Below are positions 34,327-46,894 of a DNA stretch of 61,782 nucleotides, piece by piece. Origin of the DNA: Spinellus fusiger. Its lineage: Eukaryota; Mucoromycota; Mucoromycetes; Mucorales; Phycomycetaceae. Each line of letters opens with the position of its first letter. Position 1 is the stretch's first letter. The DNA lies in assembly GCA_025094145.1 (NCBI GenBank), contig JALLLS010000134.1, positions 1-61,782 of the forward strand. Direction: 5' to 3'. A model generated the notes under the pieces. That model worked only from the letters and a program-made list of their open reading frames with translations. It searched no databases and had not been told where the DNA came from. Made by a program: the position numbers and the translations under genes.

Positions 34327-36707
34327 CACACCAGGAGATATTTCTGACCTTTAAGCGGTGATATTTTTTCCTTTTACGTCTAAAAACATTTTGCCCTTTT
34401 ATGGAACTGTGTTTAAAATCAAAAGGTCTGCAGATATCCAAATATTTGTTTCCTTTTGTGAATACCTCAATATCAAATTGTATTATCAGTAAAATATATT
34501 GTTTATGAATAGTATTGTTTATTGTAATAGTATAGATAATACTATAGTATGACTATAGCTACTGCCCAAGTGCATTCCCTCATAGCAATAGAATCCATAC
34601 CCTAAAGGCCTTGTGCTTTATCCTTGGGTGATAGATAAGTATGCTCAGGAGTATACCCTAGAGGCCCTAGACAGTATAGAAGACCACTTGGTACTGACTT
34701 GAAAGGAGTCTTTACTTGCCTAATAACAATACATTGAGTGTCTTGTGGATTACATTGAGCTCAGGCCCAGATGAAGACACTGCTTGCCTTTTTATCACTA
34801 GAATAGTCCTTGGTAGTGTATATCACTTCCTATTGTTTCTCTTTGTTAATAATGGCACACTACCTTGCTCAGTTATGCTCATCTTGACAAGCAATTGGGT
34901 GTTAAGTTGTATGTGCAATGTGGGAGATAACAAAAGGATGGGATTATCAAAACAAATAACTTTTCTTTCTCTATTCTGATGATGTATCCACTAGCCTCCA
35001 CTCATAAAATTCACAAGTCAAACAATTCACACTCTATTTGCCTTGAGCCTAAGAGACAGTATTAGAAATAATACCTTTTTATCATTAAGCACCACTGTTA
35101 ATACCAGTTACAATGAGATAATTGAGGTGATTATGAATATTGAGTCAATAAATGGCTATAATGTTCTTAATATAAGTAAATTTGGTTCTATTTCATGGAC
35201 AATAATCACTAGAGTTAACTCTATAAGTTCTGTAATACATCTTTCTTAAGCAGTGTTATGTTGCAAATACTGTGGGCTTATGGATAGTACATGTTAAACA
35301 ATAAATGCGGTGATTGAGTTGTAATGTCAGGTTTGCTTCTTCCTTTTATCTAACTTTATAGTGTTTAATTACACAGTCCATAGTCAATGCTAAAACAGAC
35401 ATACAATGAAAAGGTTCTTTTCAAACACATTAGCCAACCAAAGAAATATTATGACTTTATTGTTCATGTATTTCTCTTTATATCCCAAAAGTATTCTGTT
35501 GCTATGAGACAAGAGACACACAGGACCTCGTAAGGCTGGTTACTCATACGGAGATTGACAGAAAAGAGAAAGGTATGGAGTGACAGAAGGCAAACTAATG
35601 GTTGTAATAATAACAGTACCCTATGGGAATACAGAAAGAAAACAAGTTGAGAACAAGAAACAGTCAGTTGCTCAATTCCTTAGAGCCTATCTTGTTTATA
35701 CTCTAGAAAGCTGTTTGGATTAAAGTCTATTTTATTAAAGATGTAGACAACTACACTGTCAGTTGTTCTTCATAACTTCTACCCTCTTTAACTTGTTTGC
35801 CTTTGTCTGGCATATAAACCAACAGTTGTGATCTGGTAAGTGTTTGTGTATGTTTATTGTGTCTGACATGTTATTCAGTTTCTATTGTATATTCTTTTAC
35901 TATAATAAGCCCAGTGAATCCGTTACAAAAGCAAAGGCAAGAAGAAAGCGCCAGTGCAAGGGTAATACGACATACATAGAGAGTACGTTGATACATATCG
36001 AACTAACTATTTCTAATATTATTTTATTATTGAAAAGGGGTATTGGCACCCAAAAAGATTGGAATATGATCCTACCAAGCTGCCTGTAGTTGCTTATGGC
36101 ACAGAAATAAAGGTAAAAGATGCTGCCAAGTTTAAAGGTCATCGTATTGGTGTGACAATAATTTTATATCAATCATTGAAAAAGAGACAAAAGGGTGGAG
36201 ATCTTCTTATGGTTGATGTTGATGAATTTCGAACATAGAGGGTAAGTATGATTGACCTCTCACCCAATATGAAAAGCTCTTCTAAAAGTTACTCTTATTT
36301 TTGTTCTCAAGATCTGCCACACTTATAACACAAATAACCTTACCAAGGTATTAGTGAATTTCAACACTATCCACGCTTGCCAAAGTTGTGGAATTGTTTG
36401 GAACAGAGATGTGAAAGCATTAAAGAATATCTATACAATTACAGAAGAGTGTTTAAAGGGTCTCCATCGACCAGTTCCATTCTGTAGAAAAGAATAGATA
36501 TTCTTATTCGTATTCATATTATATATCGCCACTGAAAGTGGTTTCCTATGGGATTCAGATAGTTACAGGTAAATCTACATAATAATCTTTATTTAAGAAC
36601 TAACATGAATACATTTCACTTTTTTTGCTCCTTTTCAAATCGATGTCATTTCTTAAACAATTGTAGTTTGACTATTTCTTTTTATATCCTAAAGATCTCC
36701 TGGTATG
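34327..36707 (+). mobile_element. Fanzor-bearing TIR element, copy 2
   Basis: Inverted ends CACACCAGGAGAT (34327-34339) and ATCTCCTGGTATG (36695-36707, one base changed from copy 1) are bordered by TA at 34325-34326 and 36708-36709. The interior is collinear with copy 1 at 3277-5971: left end, the AAGGCCTTGTGCTTTATCC block near 34604, the ACACAGGACCTCGTAAGGCT block near 35519, the nuclease remnant, and the right end. It lacks about 670 bp found in copy 1 (joined at 35745) and has about 350 bp not in copy 1 (34900-35260). Both copies point the same way, 31 kb apart. Confidence 0.75.
35908..36495 (+). pseudogene. Fanzor/TnpB-like nuclease, C-terminal half, broken (copy 2)
   Basis: The layout matches the remnant at 5180-5764. 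Block 1 reads KPSESVTKAKARRKRQC, then after a shift near 36030 EYDPTKLPVVAYGTEIKVKD, a helical segment and LLMVDVDEFRT, followed directly by TAG. The RuvC-II Glu that copy 1 lost is kept here. An intron with GGTAAGTA and TTCTCAAG follows, then ICHTY, CQSCGIVWNRDVKALKNI and RPVPFCRKE with TAG at 36493-36495. The first Cys pair has one Cys as Tyr, as in copy 1. The stop in RTS, the frameshift and the missing N-terminal half make it inactive. Family: eukaryotic TnpB relatives (Fanzor), RNA-guided DNA nucleases carried by transposons. Confidence 0.7.
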
Positions 36708-36709
36708 TA

Positions 36710-38471
36710 TGTATCAATACAGTAACATAACAACAGCATGTTAAAAGATGTTATGATTTAATTCATTATCAAGTAAATTGGATGTTTATTTATTTTACAA
36801 TGAAGTCTATCTTATAAATAAATAAAAACAGGCTTATCGAATGGAACCATCTATAAATGGATCACAGTTGCCTTTGAAATGGCCTAAGAGGAAGGTATAC
36901 ATGGATTGGACTTCCATGATCAGTAAAGAAGATAGTTGAGTCACAATAACATTCATTAATCCTGTGTCAGTGCCATCTGAATAGAATTAATGAGCTATAA
37001 ATATAAAAGAGTATAGATACACATATAAAGAAGACTGGTTTATAATCATACAATGTGTAGATGGAACATCATAGTTTAAATCATTCTTCTCTTGCAATAA
37101 AAAGACCCACATGTTTAGTGTGATATATCATTCTGTAGATTCAATAGCTCTACATTTCATACTTTATATTTTAATCTTGTTTTGTGTTTCTAATTATAAG
37201 ACTTTGGAATTGCTATTGGGAAGAATTGTGCTATTGATATCTATATAAAAGAACGCCACTATGATTACTAATATAAATATAAATATGAATTGTAATCTTT
37301 ATTCTATGGCTTATTATTTATGGTCCATGTAGTTTTATAAAGATTCGTATTGCATACTCTAAAGACAGTTATTGTTACCAAGACTACAGCTACTTTGCTT
37401 GATCTGTGCTTCTACTATGGAAGCATTTCTCACACCTGTTCCATGAAAATACATAAATAGATATATTATCCTTATTTAGTCAATAGTAAGACTCCATGGC
37501 CAATCCATTTCCTTCTTTCCTCTTTCTTTCTTTAGCTCAATCATATAAAACACAAAAAGAGAAAGAAGAAAAAGAAAAAGCCAATAGTGGCCCCTCCCCC
37601 CTTTTTTTTTCTTTCTTTTTCTCTAGTATCGTTAGTTTAACGAGTACAAAGGATATCGTTGGTACCTGTGTACAAGAATAGAATTACATTATTCTTAGTT
37701 ATTATAGACGTGTCACTTAATGAGCCTCAAGATACACCCTCCAACCCACAAGCATGTCTCTCCTTTGCTACCTTTCTATAGTACATACACGTGGCAATGA
37801 CACTGTAAAAAGAAGAAGGAAAGACAGATGGAGGCATTAAAATGGGAGACATGGACGAGCACAGAACAAGCCAGACAATGATGTGGCTCCATGGTGTGTC
37901 CTTTATTGACTAGTCCTTGTTGGCTATGTGGTTGATTCATTCCCAAATAAGCCAGAGTCAGCATTGCTTAGTGTTCTGTTTAGGCCTGTGAAGCGGAGTG
38001 ACAAAGCAGACCAAGAGGGCCTGTCCACTGCACTCTAGAAGATAAAACAGAACACACTACCTTCGCTGAGGGGGAATAGGAATAGGAATAAAATAAGCCT
38101 AGCAAATCATACTCAACCACATCACTCCACGACTCTGGGGCGGTCCTTTGATCTGTTCCCATTCTGTTCCCATTCTGTTCCCATTCTGCTTCGTTTTAAC
38201 GGGCATGTTCTACCAAGGGATATCCATGGATAAAGTGTTCAAATAGACATCACCACCTATCGATGCATGCCTGGTTCATCTGCTTATGGGTGAACATGGA
38301 CATGAGTGGAATAAGAATTCAATGCCTTAGTCTCTTTTTGCCCTTTTCTTTTCTCCTTCCCAGTTAGGAGTATGAAATCAGTAGACGTATTACTTCTGAG
38401 TCTGAATTGTTCTGCTATAATGTTTTCATTTGTGTGTTGCAAGTGAAGCCCTTGAGCTTTTTGGTTGACTG
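36710..38471. other. Intergenic region upstream of the Ca2+-ATPase gene
   Basis: No gene is recognised. It contains a pyrimidine-rich tract near 37590-37625 and a tandem repeat at 38153-38188. A short open frame at 37496-37681 is low-complexity (Ser/Phe/Lys) and has no support. The last 400 bp should hold the promoter of the ATPase gene. Confidence 0.45.
38153..38188 (+). repeat. Tandem 11-bp repeat upstream of the Ca2+-ATPase gene
   Basis: CTGTTCCCATT occurs three times in perfect tandem and is followed by a partial fourth unit, about 285-320 bp before the start codon. The position suggests a promoter element, for example a repeated factor-binding site; that is inference. Confidence 0.6.
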
Positions 38472-41400
38472 ATGAACAATTCATTCGTCAAGACATCAGA
38501 GGAAGTATGTGCTTACTTCCAAGTGAGTCCTCTCTCAGGGCTTACGGAAGAGCAAGTGCAAGTCCAACAAAAGAAGTATGGAAAGAATGGTATGTAGTCT
38601 CTCTTTATTCCTACGCTATGTTCCATTGTCTACTGTCTTTTATATATTATGTTATTATGTTATTATGTTATTATGTTATTATGTTATTATATAAAGAATA
38701 TAAAAATAAAAATAAAAATAAAAAATAAGAGAGAGAGAGAGAAGAGAAAAACTCACTCCTACATCTACACTAGAACTACCTGAAGAAGAATCCACACCCT
38801 TATGGAAGCTCATCCTTGAGCAATTCCAAGACCAATTGGTTATGATTTTGCTGGGAGCAGCCATTGTCTCCTTTGTCCTGGCTCTGTTTGAAGAGCACAA
38901 TGAAGAGGATGCCTCCACTGCCTTTGTTGAACCAATGGTGATTCTGTTGATCCTGATTGCCAATGCTACAGTGGGTGTATTACAAGAATCCAGTGCAGAA
39001 AAAGCCATTGATGCCTTGCGTGAATATTCTCCTGACGAAGCCAAGGTGGTGCGTCAGGGTGAACTGAGCAAACTGAGAGCAGAAGAACTTGTCCCTGGCG
39101 ACATCATTGATATTGCTGTGGGTGATAAGATCCCAGCCGATGCCCGTGTCGTGTCCATTTCCTCCACTATCTTCCGTGTAGACCAGGCTCTTCTTACAGG
39201 AGAGTCCGTCAGTGTCAACAAAGAGGTGGCTGCCATTCAAGACCAAGGTGCTGTTAAACAAGACCAAATCAATATGCTGTTCTCTGGCACCACTTGTGTG
39301 CTTGGAAAAGCCCGTGCTGTTGTGGTGCAGACAGGTGCCTCCACTGCTATTGGAGACATTCACCACTCCATCTCCTCCCAAATATCAGAAAAGACTCCAT
39401 TGAAGCGCAAGTTGGATGAGTTTGGAGACTTGCTGGCTAAAGTAATCACTATCATCTGTGTGCTGGTGTGGTTGGTGAATATCCGACACTTTAGCGATCC
39501 TTCCCACAAAGGATGGATGCAGGGTGCTGTTTACTACTTTAAAATTGCTGTTGCTTTGGCTGTGGCGGCTATTCCTGAGGGATTGGCGGCTGTCATTACC
39601 GCATGCCTTGCTCTTGGTACTAAGAAGATGGCCAAGCGCGGTGCTATTGTTCGCAGTCTGCCCAGTGTTGAGACCCTAGGATGCACCAGTGTGATCTGTT
39701 CTGATAAGACAGGCACGCTCACTACCAACCAGATGAGTGTCTCCCGTGTTTTGTTGGTGGGAAACAGCACAGGCAGACTCGACGAACTCCAGGTCCAAGG
39801 CACTAGCTATGCACCCACAGGCGACATTATTGATGAACAGGGAAATGCAGTGACCTCCTTATTGGCCTCTCACTCAGTGGCTCATGAAGTGGCACTTGTC
39901 TGCTCTCTCTGTAATGATGCCAGTATTGCTTATGATGAATCCTCAGATGCTTACCAGAACATCGGTGAACCCACAGAAGCCGCTCTCCAGGTCCTCGTAG
40001 AGAAGCTTGGTACTGATAATGCTATTGTGAATGGTGGTTTGAAGGCACTTTCCAAGAAACAGCGCGTCAATGCCTGTAATAGCTACTTTGGACAGCAGTA
40101 CACGCGTGCAGCTACCCTTGAATTCACTCGTGATCGCAAGTCCATGTCGGTCCTTGTCTCCAAGGGTGCACAGAACACACTGCTTGTCAAGGGTGCCCCT
40201 GAATCTATCCTTGATCGTTGTGCCTTTGTTGCTGTCTCTGATGCTGAAGCACCTCTCCCCATGACACCTGCTCTTCGTGAAACCCTCAACCACAAGATCC
40301 TCGAGTACGGTACAGGCCTCTCTCTCCGTTGCATTGGTTTGGCCAAGATCGATAATGTCCGTCTCTCTGATATGGACCTCCGTGAACAGACCTCATTTGT
40401 CAAGTATGAGACAAATATGACATTCCTTGGTTTGGTGGGTATGTTGGATCCCCCTCGTCCTGAAGTCAAGGCTTCGATTGAAAAGTGCAAGACAGCTGGT
40501 ATTCGTGTCATTGTTATTACTGGCGATAACAAGAACACTGCCGAGGCCATCTGTCGTAAGATTGGTGTATTTGAAGAACAGGAAGACTTGAAGGGAAAGA
40601 GCTATACTGGTCGTGAGTTTGATGCCTTGTCTCCCATTGAGAAAATTGAAGCTGTGAAGCGTGCCAACCTCTTCTCCCGTACTGAACCTGCTCACAAACA
40701 GCAATTGGTGGAGATTCTCCAGCACATGGGTGAGATTGTTGCCATGACAGGAGACGGTGTGAATGATGCTCCTGCTCTTAAGAAGGCTGATATTGGTGTG
40801 GCTATGGGCAGTGGTACGGATGTCGCTAAATTAGCAGCTGACATGGTGTTGGCAGACGATAACTTTGCTACCATCGAGAAGGCTGTGGAAGAAGGACGTG
40901 CTATCTACAACAACACAAAACAGTTTATTCGCTATCTCATCTCTTCCAACATTGGAGAGGTGGTTTCTATTTTTTTGACGGTACTTCTTGGTTTGCCCGA
41001 AGCACTGATTCCTGTTCAATTGCTGTGGGTGAACTTGGTCACCGATGGTCTTCCTGCAACTGCTCTTGGATTCAACCCTCCTGACAATGACATTATGCGT
41101 CGTCCTCCTCGCAGTGGTAAGGAGTCCTTGGTCGATGGCTGGCTCTTCTTCCGTTATATGGTCATTGGTGTCTATGTGGGTGTGGCTACTGTGTTTGGTT
41201 ATGCCTGGTGGTTTATGTTCTATGAACAAGGTCCTCAGATCTCCTACTACCAACTCTCTCACTTCCACCAGTGCTCTGACCTCTTCCCTGAGATTGGCTG
41301 TGCCATGTTTACCAATGTCTCCTCCATGAAGGCCACTACAGTCAGTCTGTCTATTCTGGTGGTGATTGAGATGTTCAATGCCATGAACAGTTTGAGCGAG

Positions 41401-41667
41401 AATGAGTCCTTGTTATCCCTGCCCCTGTGGTCCAATCCCTACCTTGTCTTCTCTATCGTTCTTTCCATGATCCTCCACTTTATGATTCTTTACGTTCCCT
41501 TCTTCACTAAGCTATTTGCGATTGTTCCTTTGAACTATGAGGAATGGAAGGCTGTTCTTTGGATCTCGTTCCCTGTGATTGTATTGGACGAGCTTTTGAA
41601 GTTTGTGACAAGAACATGGATCGCCCCTCCCACTCCCACCATTGCATCCAAAAACAAGAGAGATTAA
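38472..41667 (+). CDS. SERCA-type Ca2+-transporting P-type ATPase
   Basis: Two exons (38472-38589, 38774-41667) give 1003 residues, the normal SERCA length. The pump moves Ca2+ from cytosol into ER or another internal store using ATP. The N-terminal part begins [16 protein letters not shown]. Seen in order: LTGESVSV (actuator Glu at 183), [20 protein letters not shown] in M4 with Glu308 of the Ca2+ site, [14 protein letters not shown] (phosphorylated Asp350), [31 protein letters not shown] and [18 protein letters not shown], then six C-terminal membrane helices. Codons are rich in C-ending forms compared with neighbours, suggesting high expression. The residue at the place of SERCA1 Pro312 is Ala. 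The C-terminus KNKRD fits a KxKxx ER-retrieval signal. The start was chosen because exon 1 splices in frame and matches the SERCA N-terminus. Confidence 0.95.
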
Positions 41668-43122
41668 ATACAGGGTTTTCACCTAAAATTAGACAGCAGA
41701 TAATTAAATTAGTCTATTTGAAACTACAGTTAGACACAAGTCAACATTTTGTAGATGTTGTGTCGTCTTTGAGATTTTATAAAGATATATACCAAACAGC
41801 AAATATATATATATATATATCTCTTTATATAAAATCATAGTTAAAACATGATGTCTATTATGTCCTATCTTTTCTTCTAATAGTCTGTTAGTCTCAAGGA
41901 CATGTTATTGAATGCTATGCTATTATCCATCCCTCGCTATTGGATGGCATTCTCTTCTCAGTCTATTAGTTATTAAAGATAGAATTCATCTCAAAAACAT
42001 AGCTCTACTATAGACACAAGCCATAATGATGCGTCGATGAGAGCAGTCTAAAGGTGTACTATTGTATTCTTATGATAGATGTAGATTGTCATCCCAACAT
42101 GGAGGGTGCTCAGTTGAATAGGATGTATGGATCCTCTTCCTTATAGGACTTGTGTGTTTCTTTTTTTGAAGGACATGGCATTGATATATACCTTTCTCTG
42201 CTTTAAAGTGATCGTACTGCTAATAAATCAAACGGTTTCCATTCCAACTTCCGATGGAATCCACAGAGAATGGAGGTTAAAATATGATGATTATTTTTTA
42301 TAATAAAGGAAAAAAAAAAAGTCAATAAAAAGTTAAGAAATAGAAATCAGCTTGAATCTCTTGTTCTGTTAGTGTTCTGTTGTGTGGTGGCCCTCTTTGA
42401 ACTTTTTCTTTTTCTTTTTCTTTTTCTTTTTCTTTTGACTTGTGATGATTCATAGTACCAATACACATAAATGGAGGGAATATCTGAGATGGTACCATAC
42501 CTACTATTTTATGATAGAACATTGAACAGAGATCTGAAGCAATAAAAGAAAGAAAGAAAAGAGTTCTTCAAGAGGGAACACCCCCTCAGTACCAACAGAC
42601 CGTGATATCTAGTATGTATGTTGGTTGTTTGTTTTGAACATGTAAGTAAGAGTGACTGTGGATATGCTTGTGACTGTGGACTGACTCTTAGCTTAGATAG
42701 CATCTATCCAAGGATGATAGATATCAAGGCTCGAAACAATTCCATGGGAGTCCAAAATGTAGTTTTCAATCTGAGGGTCTATTGGGATGTTATAGTGGAC
42801 AAGACAGCACAGCATGGATAGATGGATAGATATAAATGTTAAAAAAAAGGGTCAAAAGATGAGACAAAAAAGGCGAATATGAAAAAGGGGCTTTTTTGTT
42901 TCCTTCATGGAAGCACTAAGGCTGCTTATGAACACGACTTTTTTCTCTGATGACTGTCCAACAACAACAACAAAAAGAGAGAAAGAAAAATAGTAGTAGT
43001 AATAATAAAAAGAAGGATGAAAAGGATAGATAATAGATAACATGTACAATGAAATAATAGTAATAGTAATAAAAGAAGGGAAATATACATTGAGTCTCTT
43101 TCTATAGATCTCTCTTGAGTTC
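41668..43122. other. Intergenic region
   Basis: Between the convergent ATPase and ADA3 genes no gene is recognised. It holds a TA run at 41806-41822, a CTTTTT array at 42405-42436 and A/G-rich tracts near 42965-43080. Several short frames here have no coding support. Confidence 0.5.
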
Positions 43123-45501
43123 CTACTCGTCGGGGGATGGCTCATAAATAGAGTGGGCAGGCATAACAAGATTCTTGTCTTTAAAGATGCCTTCAAGAGC
43201 ATTGATCCATGTTCTTCTTTTTTCCATTGCATACACAGCATTCTCAGATAAGCTGGAAGGCCTAGAAGCATTCATTTTACGCTTCTTTGACTTTTGCGTA
43301 CGCTACATGGACAGGTAAGCACAAACAGAGAGTGGATGACTTACAAAACGCTTCACATAACATTGCTCCACTTGACTGTCCAAAGTATCCAAGACATGTC
43401 GGTACTGTTCATATTGAAGCTGACGATCCACAACATCAAGCAGTTTCTTCTTTCTAAATGTATTTAGCTTGACTTGCTCTCTCAATTCACGGCCTGACTT
43501 GCGCAATTCAGCACAAATCTCATCGTCCTCTCGTGTATTCCAATGAATCTGTATTGTATTGTGTTTTTCATTGACTCTGGTATAGAACCCACACTCTATT
43601 ATGCACTTACATCCTCATCTCCAAGAAGCCCTGCATATCGCAACTCTCGCCTTAATCTTTCTTCAAAATGAACAATGTCGGGGGGTGGGTAGGGTGACAT
43701 CTCAAGCACGGTTTTACCACTCTGAAGATCCAGTCCTACCAATGGATCCTCATCATTATCTTGGAGATCATAGACACAGTCCACAATCTCCTCTCGAATC
43801 AGACTGCTCAAGAGTCGTTCTGTAAGACTACCACAGCTCAGGTCCTGGGTGTGCAGATGGTCATCAGTAATAGAACATTGATCTGCAAGGTATTTGAGTT
43901 GTTCAGGAGGGGCGCTTGTAGTCTCATTGAGATGATCATGGGAGCCTTGACGAGAACTGGCATTGGAAGACACAGGACCAGGAGAATGAGATCGACTGAG
44001 TGGAGGAACCAGAGGGTGTTCTTCTTCAGCCCATAACTCCTGGTAGTGTCGACCCAAGGCAGGTACAAGATAGGGAGCTGTGGTGTCGCCCTAAGCAGAG
44101 GCAAGACAGCAGAAAAAAAAAGAAGAAAGAAAGAAAGAAAGAAAGAAGAAAATATGAGTCCACGTAGGCCTTGTATGTACACTCTGTCTACCATTTCAAG
44201 TAAAAAGTTACGGTCTTCTTCTGTCAAGGGTCGGAAACAAGGCTCTACTGTAGACCAGAAATTGGCAATCGGCACTTGGTCCTTTGGTTTTACTACTACA
44301 AAGTCAAGTTCTTCCTTGGGTCCACTGTCATTTGTTGGTTGTGCACGTTGGTGTGCAGATTTGTGCTGTGATTCTGGTTTTCGCTTCTTTGCCTTTGTAC
44401 CCTTTTATTTTATATATTTTATATTTTATATATATATTAATATATATTATTATTATTTTTGGAAGATGAGTTGGCCATGTTCCTTTATAGCACTTACTTG
44501 GTGGGTTCTTGGTGGTTGTTTTGGTGAGGGATGGAAGTTGGGCATGGAGAGAGGAGAAACACTGCGAGACTGAGAACGTGTTTCTTTTATCTTGGAGGGT
44601 TTTCCATGTGTCTGTGCTGTAGATGTATTATTATTTTTATATATAGGAAGAGATATGAGCATTCTAGTAGGAATGGAGTGAATGGGAGGAAGATGAACTG
44701 ACCTTTTCCATGGGTTTCTTCTGAACGACTGGACTCTTCACGGCGGTGGCGTCTACGTAGGGTTTCTAATGCCCTATTTTTATTGCTATGAATACACATG
44801 GCTCTTCTCCTCTTTCACTGCAGATTCTATCTAAATGTATGGATAGGGACAATCTACAGTGAAAGAGAGACATCACACCCAAATGGCTCTTATCACTTAC
44901 ACTTGTCTATCTATTTGATGCTTTGATTTAGAAAGACGTCCACTAGGTAAACTCTCGCCTTATAGTTAGCATGCAGTGTGATAAGAACAGGTACAAGGAG
45001 AAAAGTAAGAGAACGGCACAACACAACACTTGACTATAAAACAAATCAATTACCATTGGAAAAAAGCTCTTGTTTCTCTGAAGTAGTATTCACAGCCTTT
45101 CCTGTGTGGGATTCATTCATACCTGCATGGACTCTTGGACTATGCACATCTTCTCCAAAGGTTATTGCAGTGGGTCAACAGGCACACTTACTTTTATCAT
45201 CACGCAGTTTTGGAGTTCTTTCTATGTATTTAGCATCCTTTTTAAGGTATTGAAGCCTTGTCTCTGCTTCTGGTAAGAGCCTTTCAAGGTCTGCTTTCAT
45301 ATTCACCAGTTCTTGAGAACCGGGAATACTACTTGTAGGCAACCCTGTAGGTGTAAAGTGGCGGTGATGAGAAGCAGTGGATGCTAGTACTGCATTAGGC
45401 AGACTGTAGTGATGAGCCCTTTCACCACTTGCTGCACTCATCGCCTTGTCTCTAGATGATTGGCCTGGATGCATAAATTGAACTCGATCTTCTTGCCTCA
45501 T
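43123..45501 (-). CDS. NGG1: SAGA/ADA complex subunit ADA3 (NGG1/TADA3)
   Basis: About nine exons on the minus strand end at TAG 43123-43125. The likely start is ATG 45501, but an upstream exon cannot be excluded. ADA3 links the Gcn5 acetyltransferase and Ada2 within SAGA. Family features are the N-terminal helix SQELVNMKADLERLLPEAE, a long low-complexity middle with basic clusters (ALETLRRRHRREESSRS), the segment NFWSTVEPCFRPLTEEDR, DTTAPYLVPALGRHYQELW, GSLTERLLSSLIREE, and the conserved C-terminus LRRELRYAGLLGDED joined to NTREDDEICAELRKSGREL. A short basic tail (RTQKSKKRK) follows. The protein would act in the nucleus. Exact borders of the middle exons are uncertain. Confidence 0.85.
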
Positions 45502-46055
45502 CCACAGCCACTCTTTGCAGGGTTCTTCTAGTGTCAAGCTTCTGGCCCCGCACTAAGAACACGTGATCAGATAGGAGAGCTGTGTCTTAGTGGTGGTAGG
45601 TGGTGAATATGGGCTTCCTCCAAGTATGTGTGGGTCTTCATGAGCCTCTCTATTCATAAGCATGTATATTTATAATTAGACCTTTTATTATAGTACATCT
45701 CCAAGAAGTACATGTATTTGAAGGAAGGATTCTGTATTATTATTATTATTTACTATTCATAAAATGGCATGCCTATACTCTTCTGCATTCTATTATTCTA
45801 TAGGAAAACAGAAGTATATGTGTGTTCTTCTTAGTATTATTTTTTTGTGAACAACACTAGAACAGATCAGTGCTCATTCCTTAGAAACTATTGATAGTAT
45901 GTGAAAATATCTTATATATATATATATATAACACTACAGTTTATATTCTGTAGTTTATATTCTATATTTTATATACTTTGCATTTTGCATTTTGCACTGC
46001 TATTATTATGCAATGTTCTTATGCACTATCACTGTTGCTATCATTGGCATTGGAA

Positions 46056-46687
46056 TTACTCCTTGTTTTCAGCATGCTCCTGGACAAACTTGGCAATGGC
46101 ACCGGAAGAAATCATACCCATAAAGCGATTCACTTCCTGTCCATTGTAAAAGGCAACAACAGTAGGAAGGGAGTGAATCTACAGAAAGAGTGTCACTATA
46201 GACCTATTCCAAGAGCTCTTTCTCTTTCTTTTTACCTCATATTTGGCAGCAAGATCTTGGTTATCATCAGTGTCTACCTGTACCAGAGTAACATTAGGGT
46301 GTTCAGCAACAGCTTTGGATAAGACAGGACCAAGTATTTTGCATGGAGCACACCACCTAATAGTAATAGTAATAGCAACACTAATGAGACACCAAAACTC
46401 ACTTTCCCTCATAATACATAAGGGTAGTATCTACTTTACGTGGCATGGAAATCAACAATGACTGGGTTTTTAGCTTCAAGAGCAACAGCACTAAAGTTCT
46501 TTTCATTAGCAACTACAGAGGCACTGCTCCAGCATGTCTGAGCAGAGTGGAAGGTGCGCTGGTGGGCAAACCCTAGAGAGTAAGAAGAATATTAATTCAA
46601 TCTTCTGACTAGACATGCATGTGTCATTGTGTGTATACCTTTAAGAGAATGACGCGTAGCCTGAGTAAGAGTACGAAGAGCGTTCAT
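46056..46687 (-). CDS. Mitochondrial thioredoxin
   Basis: Four exons from ATG 46687 to TAA 46056 encode about 140 residues. A basic, Ser/Thr/Arg-rich leader with no acidic residues (MNALRTLTQATRHSLKG and on) looks like a mitochondrial presequence. The thioredoxin fold follows: NPVIVDFHATWCAPCK with the redox Cys pair (completed across an intron near 46355-46430), LVQVDTDDNQDLAAKY, and HSLPTVVAFYNGQ with the cis-Pro. The enzyme reduces protein disulfides using electrons from thioredoxin reductase. Here Ala replaces the usual Gly in W-C-G/A-P-C, a common variant. The gene is on the same strand as ADA3, 555 bp away. Confidence 0.9.
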
Positions 46688-46894
46688 GCTGTTTATGAGT
46701 AAGCAATGACAAGCAGAAAGTTTTTGTTATTGCCATGGAAGATGGGTCGGGGTTCAATAGATGAATGTTTTTTTTTGTATGGAAGTTACTGACCAATTTT
46801 ATTTGCACGCACAACCTATTAGAAGTAGGGAGGAAGGCGAGAGAAAAAGATATATCTATAGAAGGGTAAAATAAAACAAGAAAAAGGAAAACAA

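Noticed and set aside
37496..37681. Short plus-strand open frame upstream of the Ca2+-ATPase gene
   Set aside because: It is low-complexity Ser/Phe/Lys coded by a pyrimidine tract, with no homology seen.
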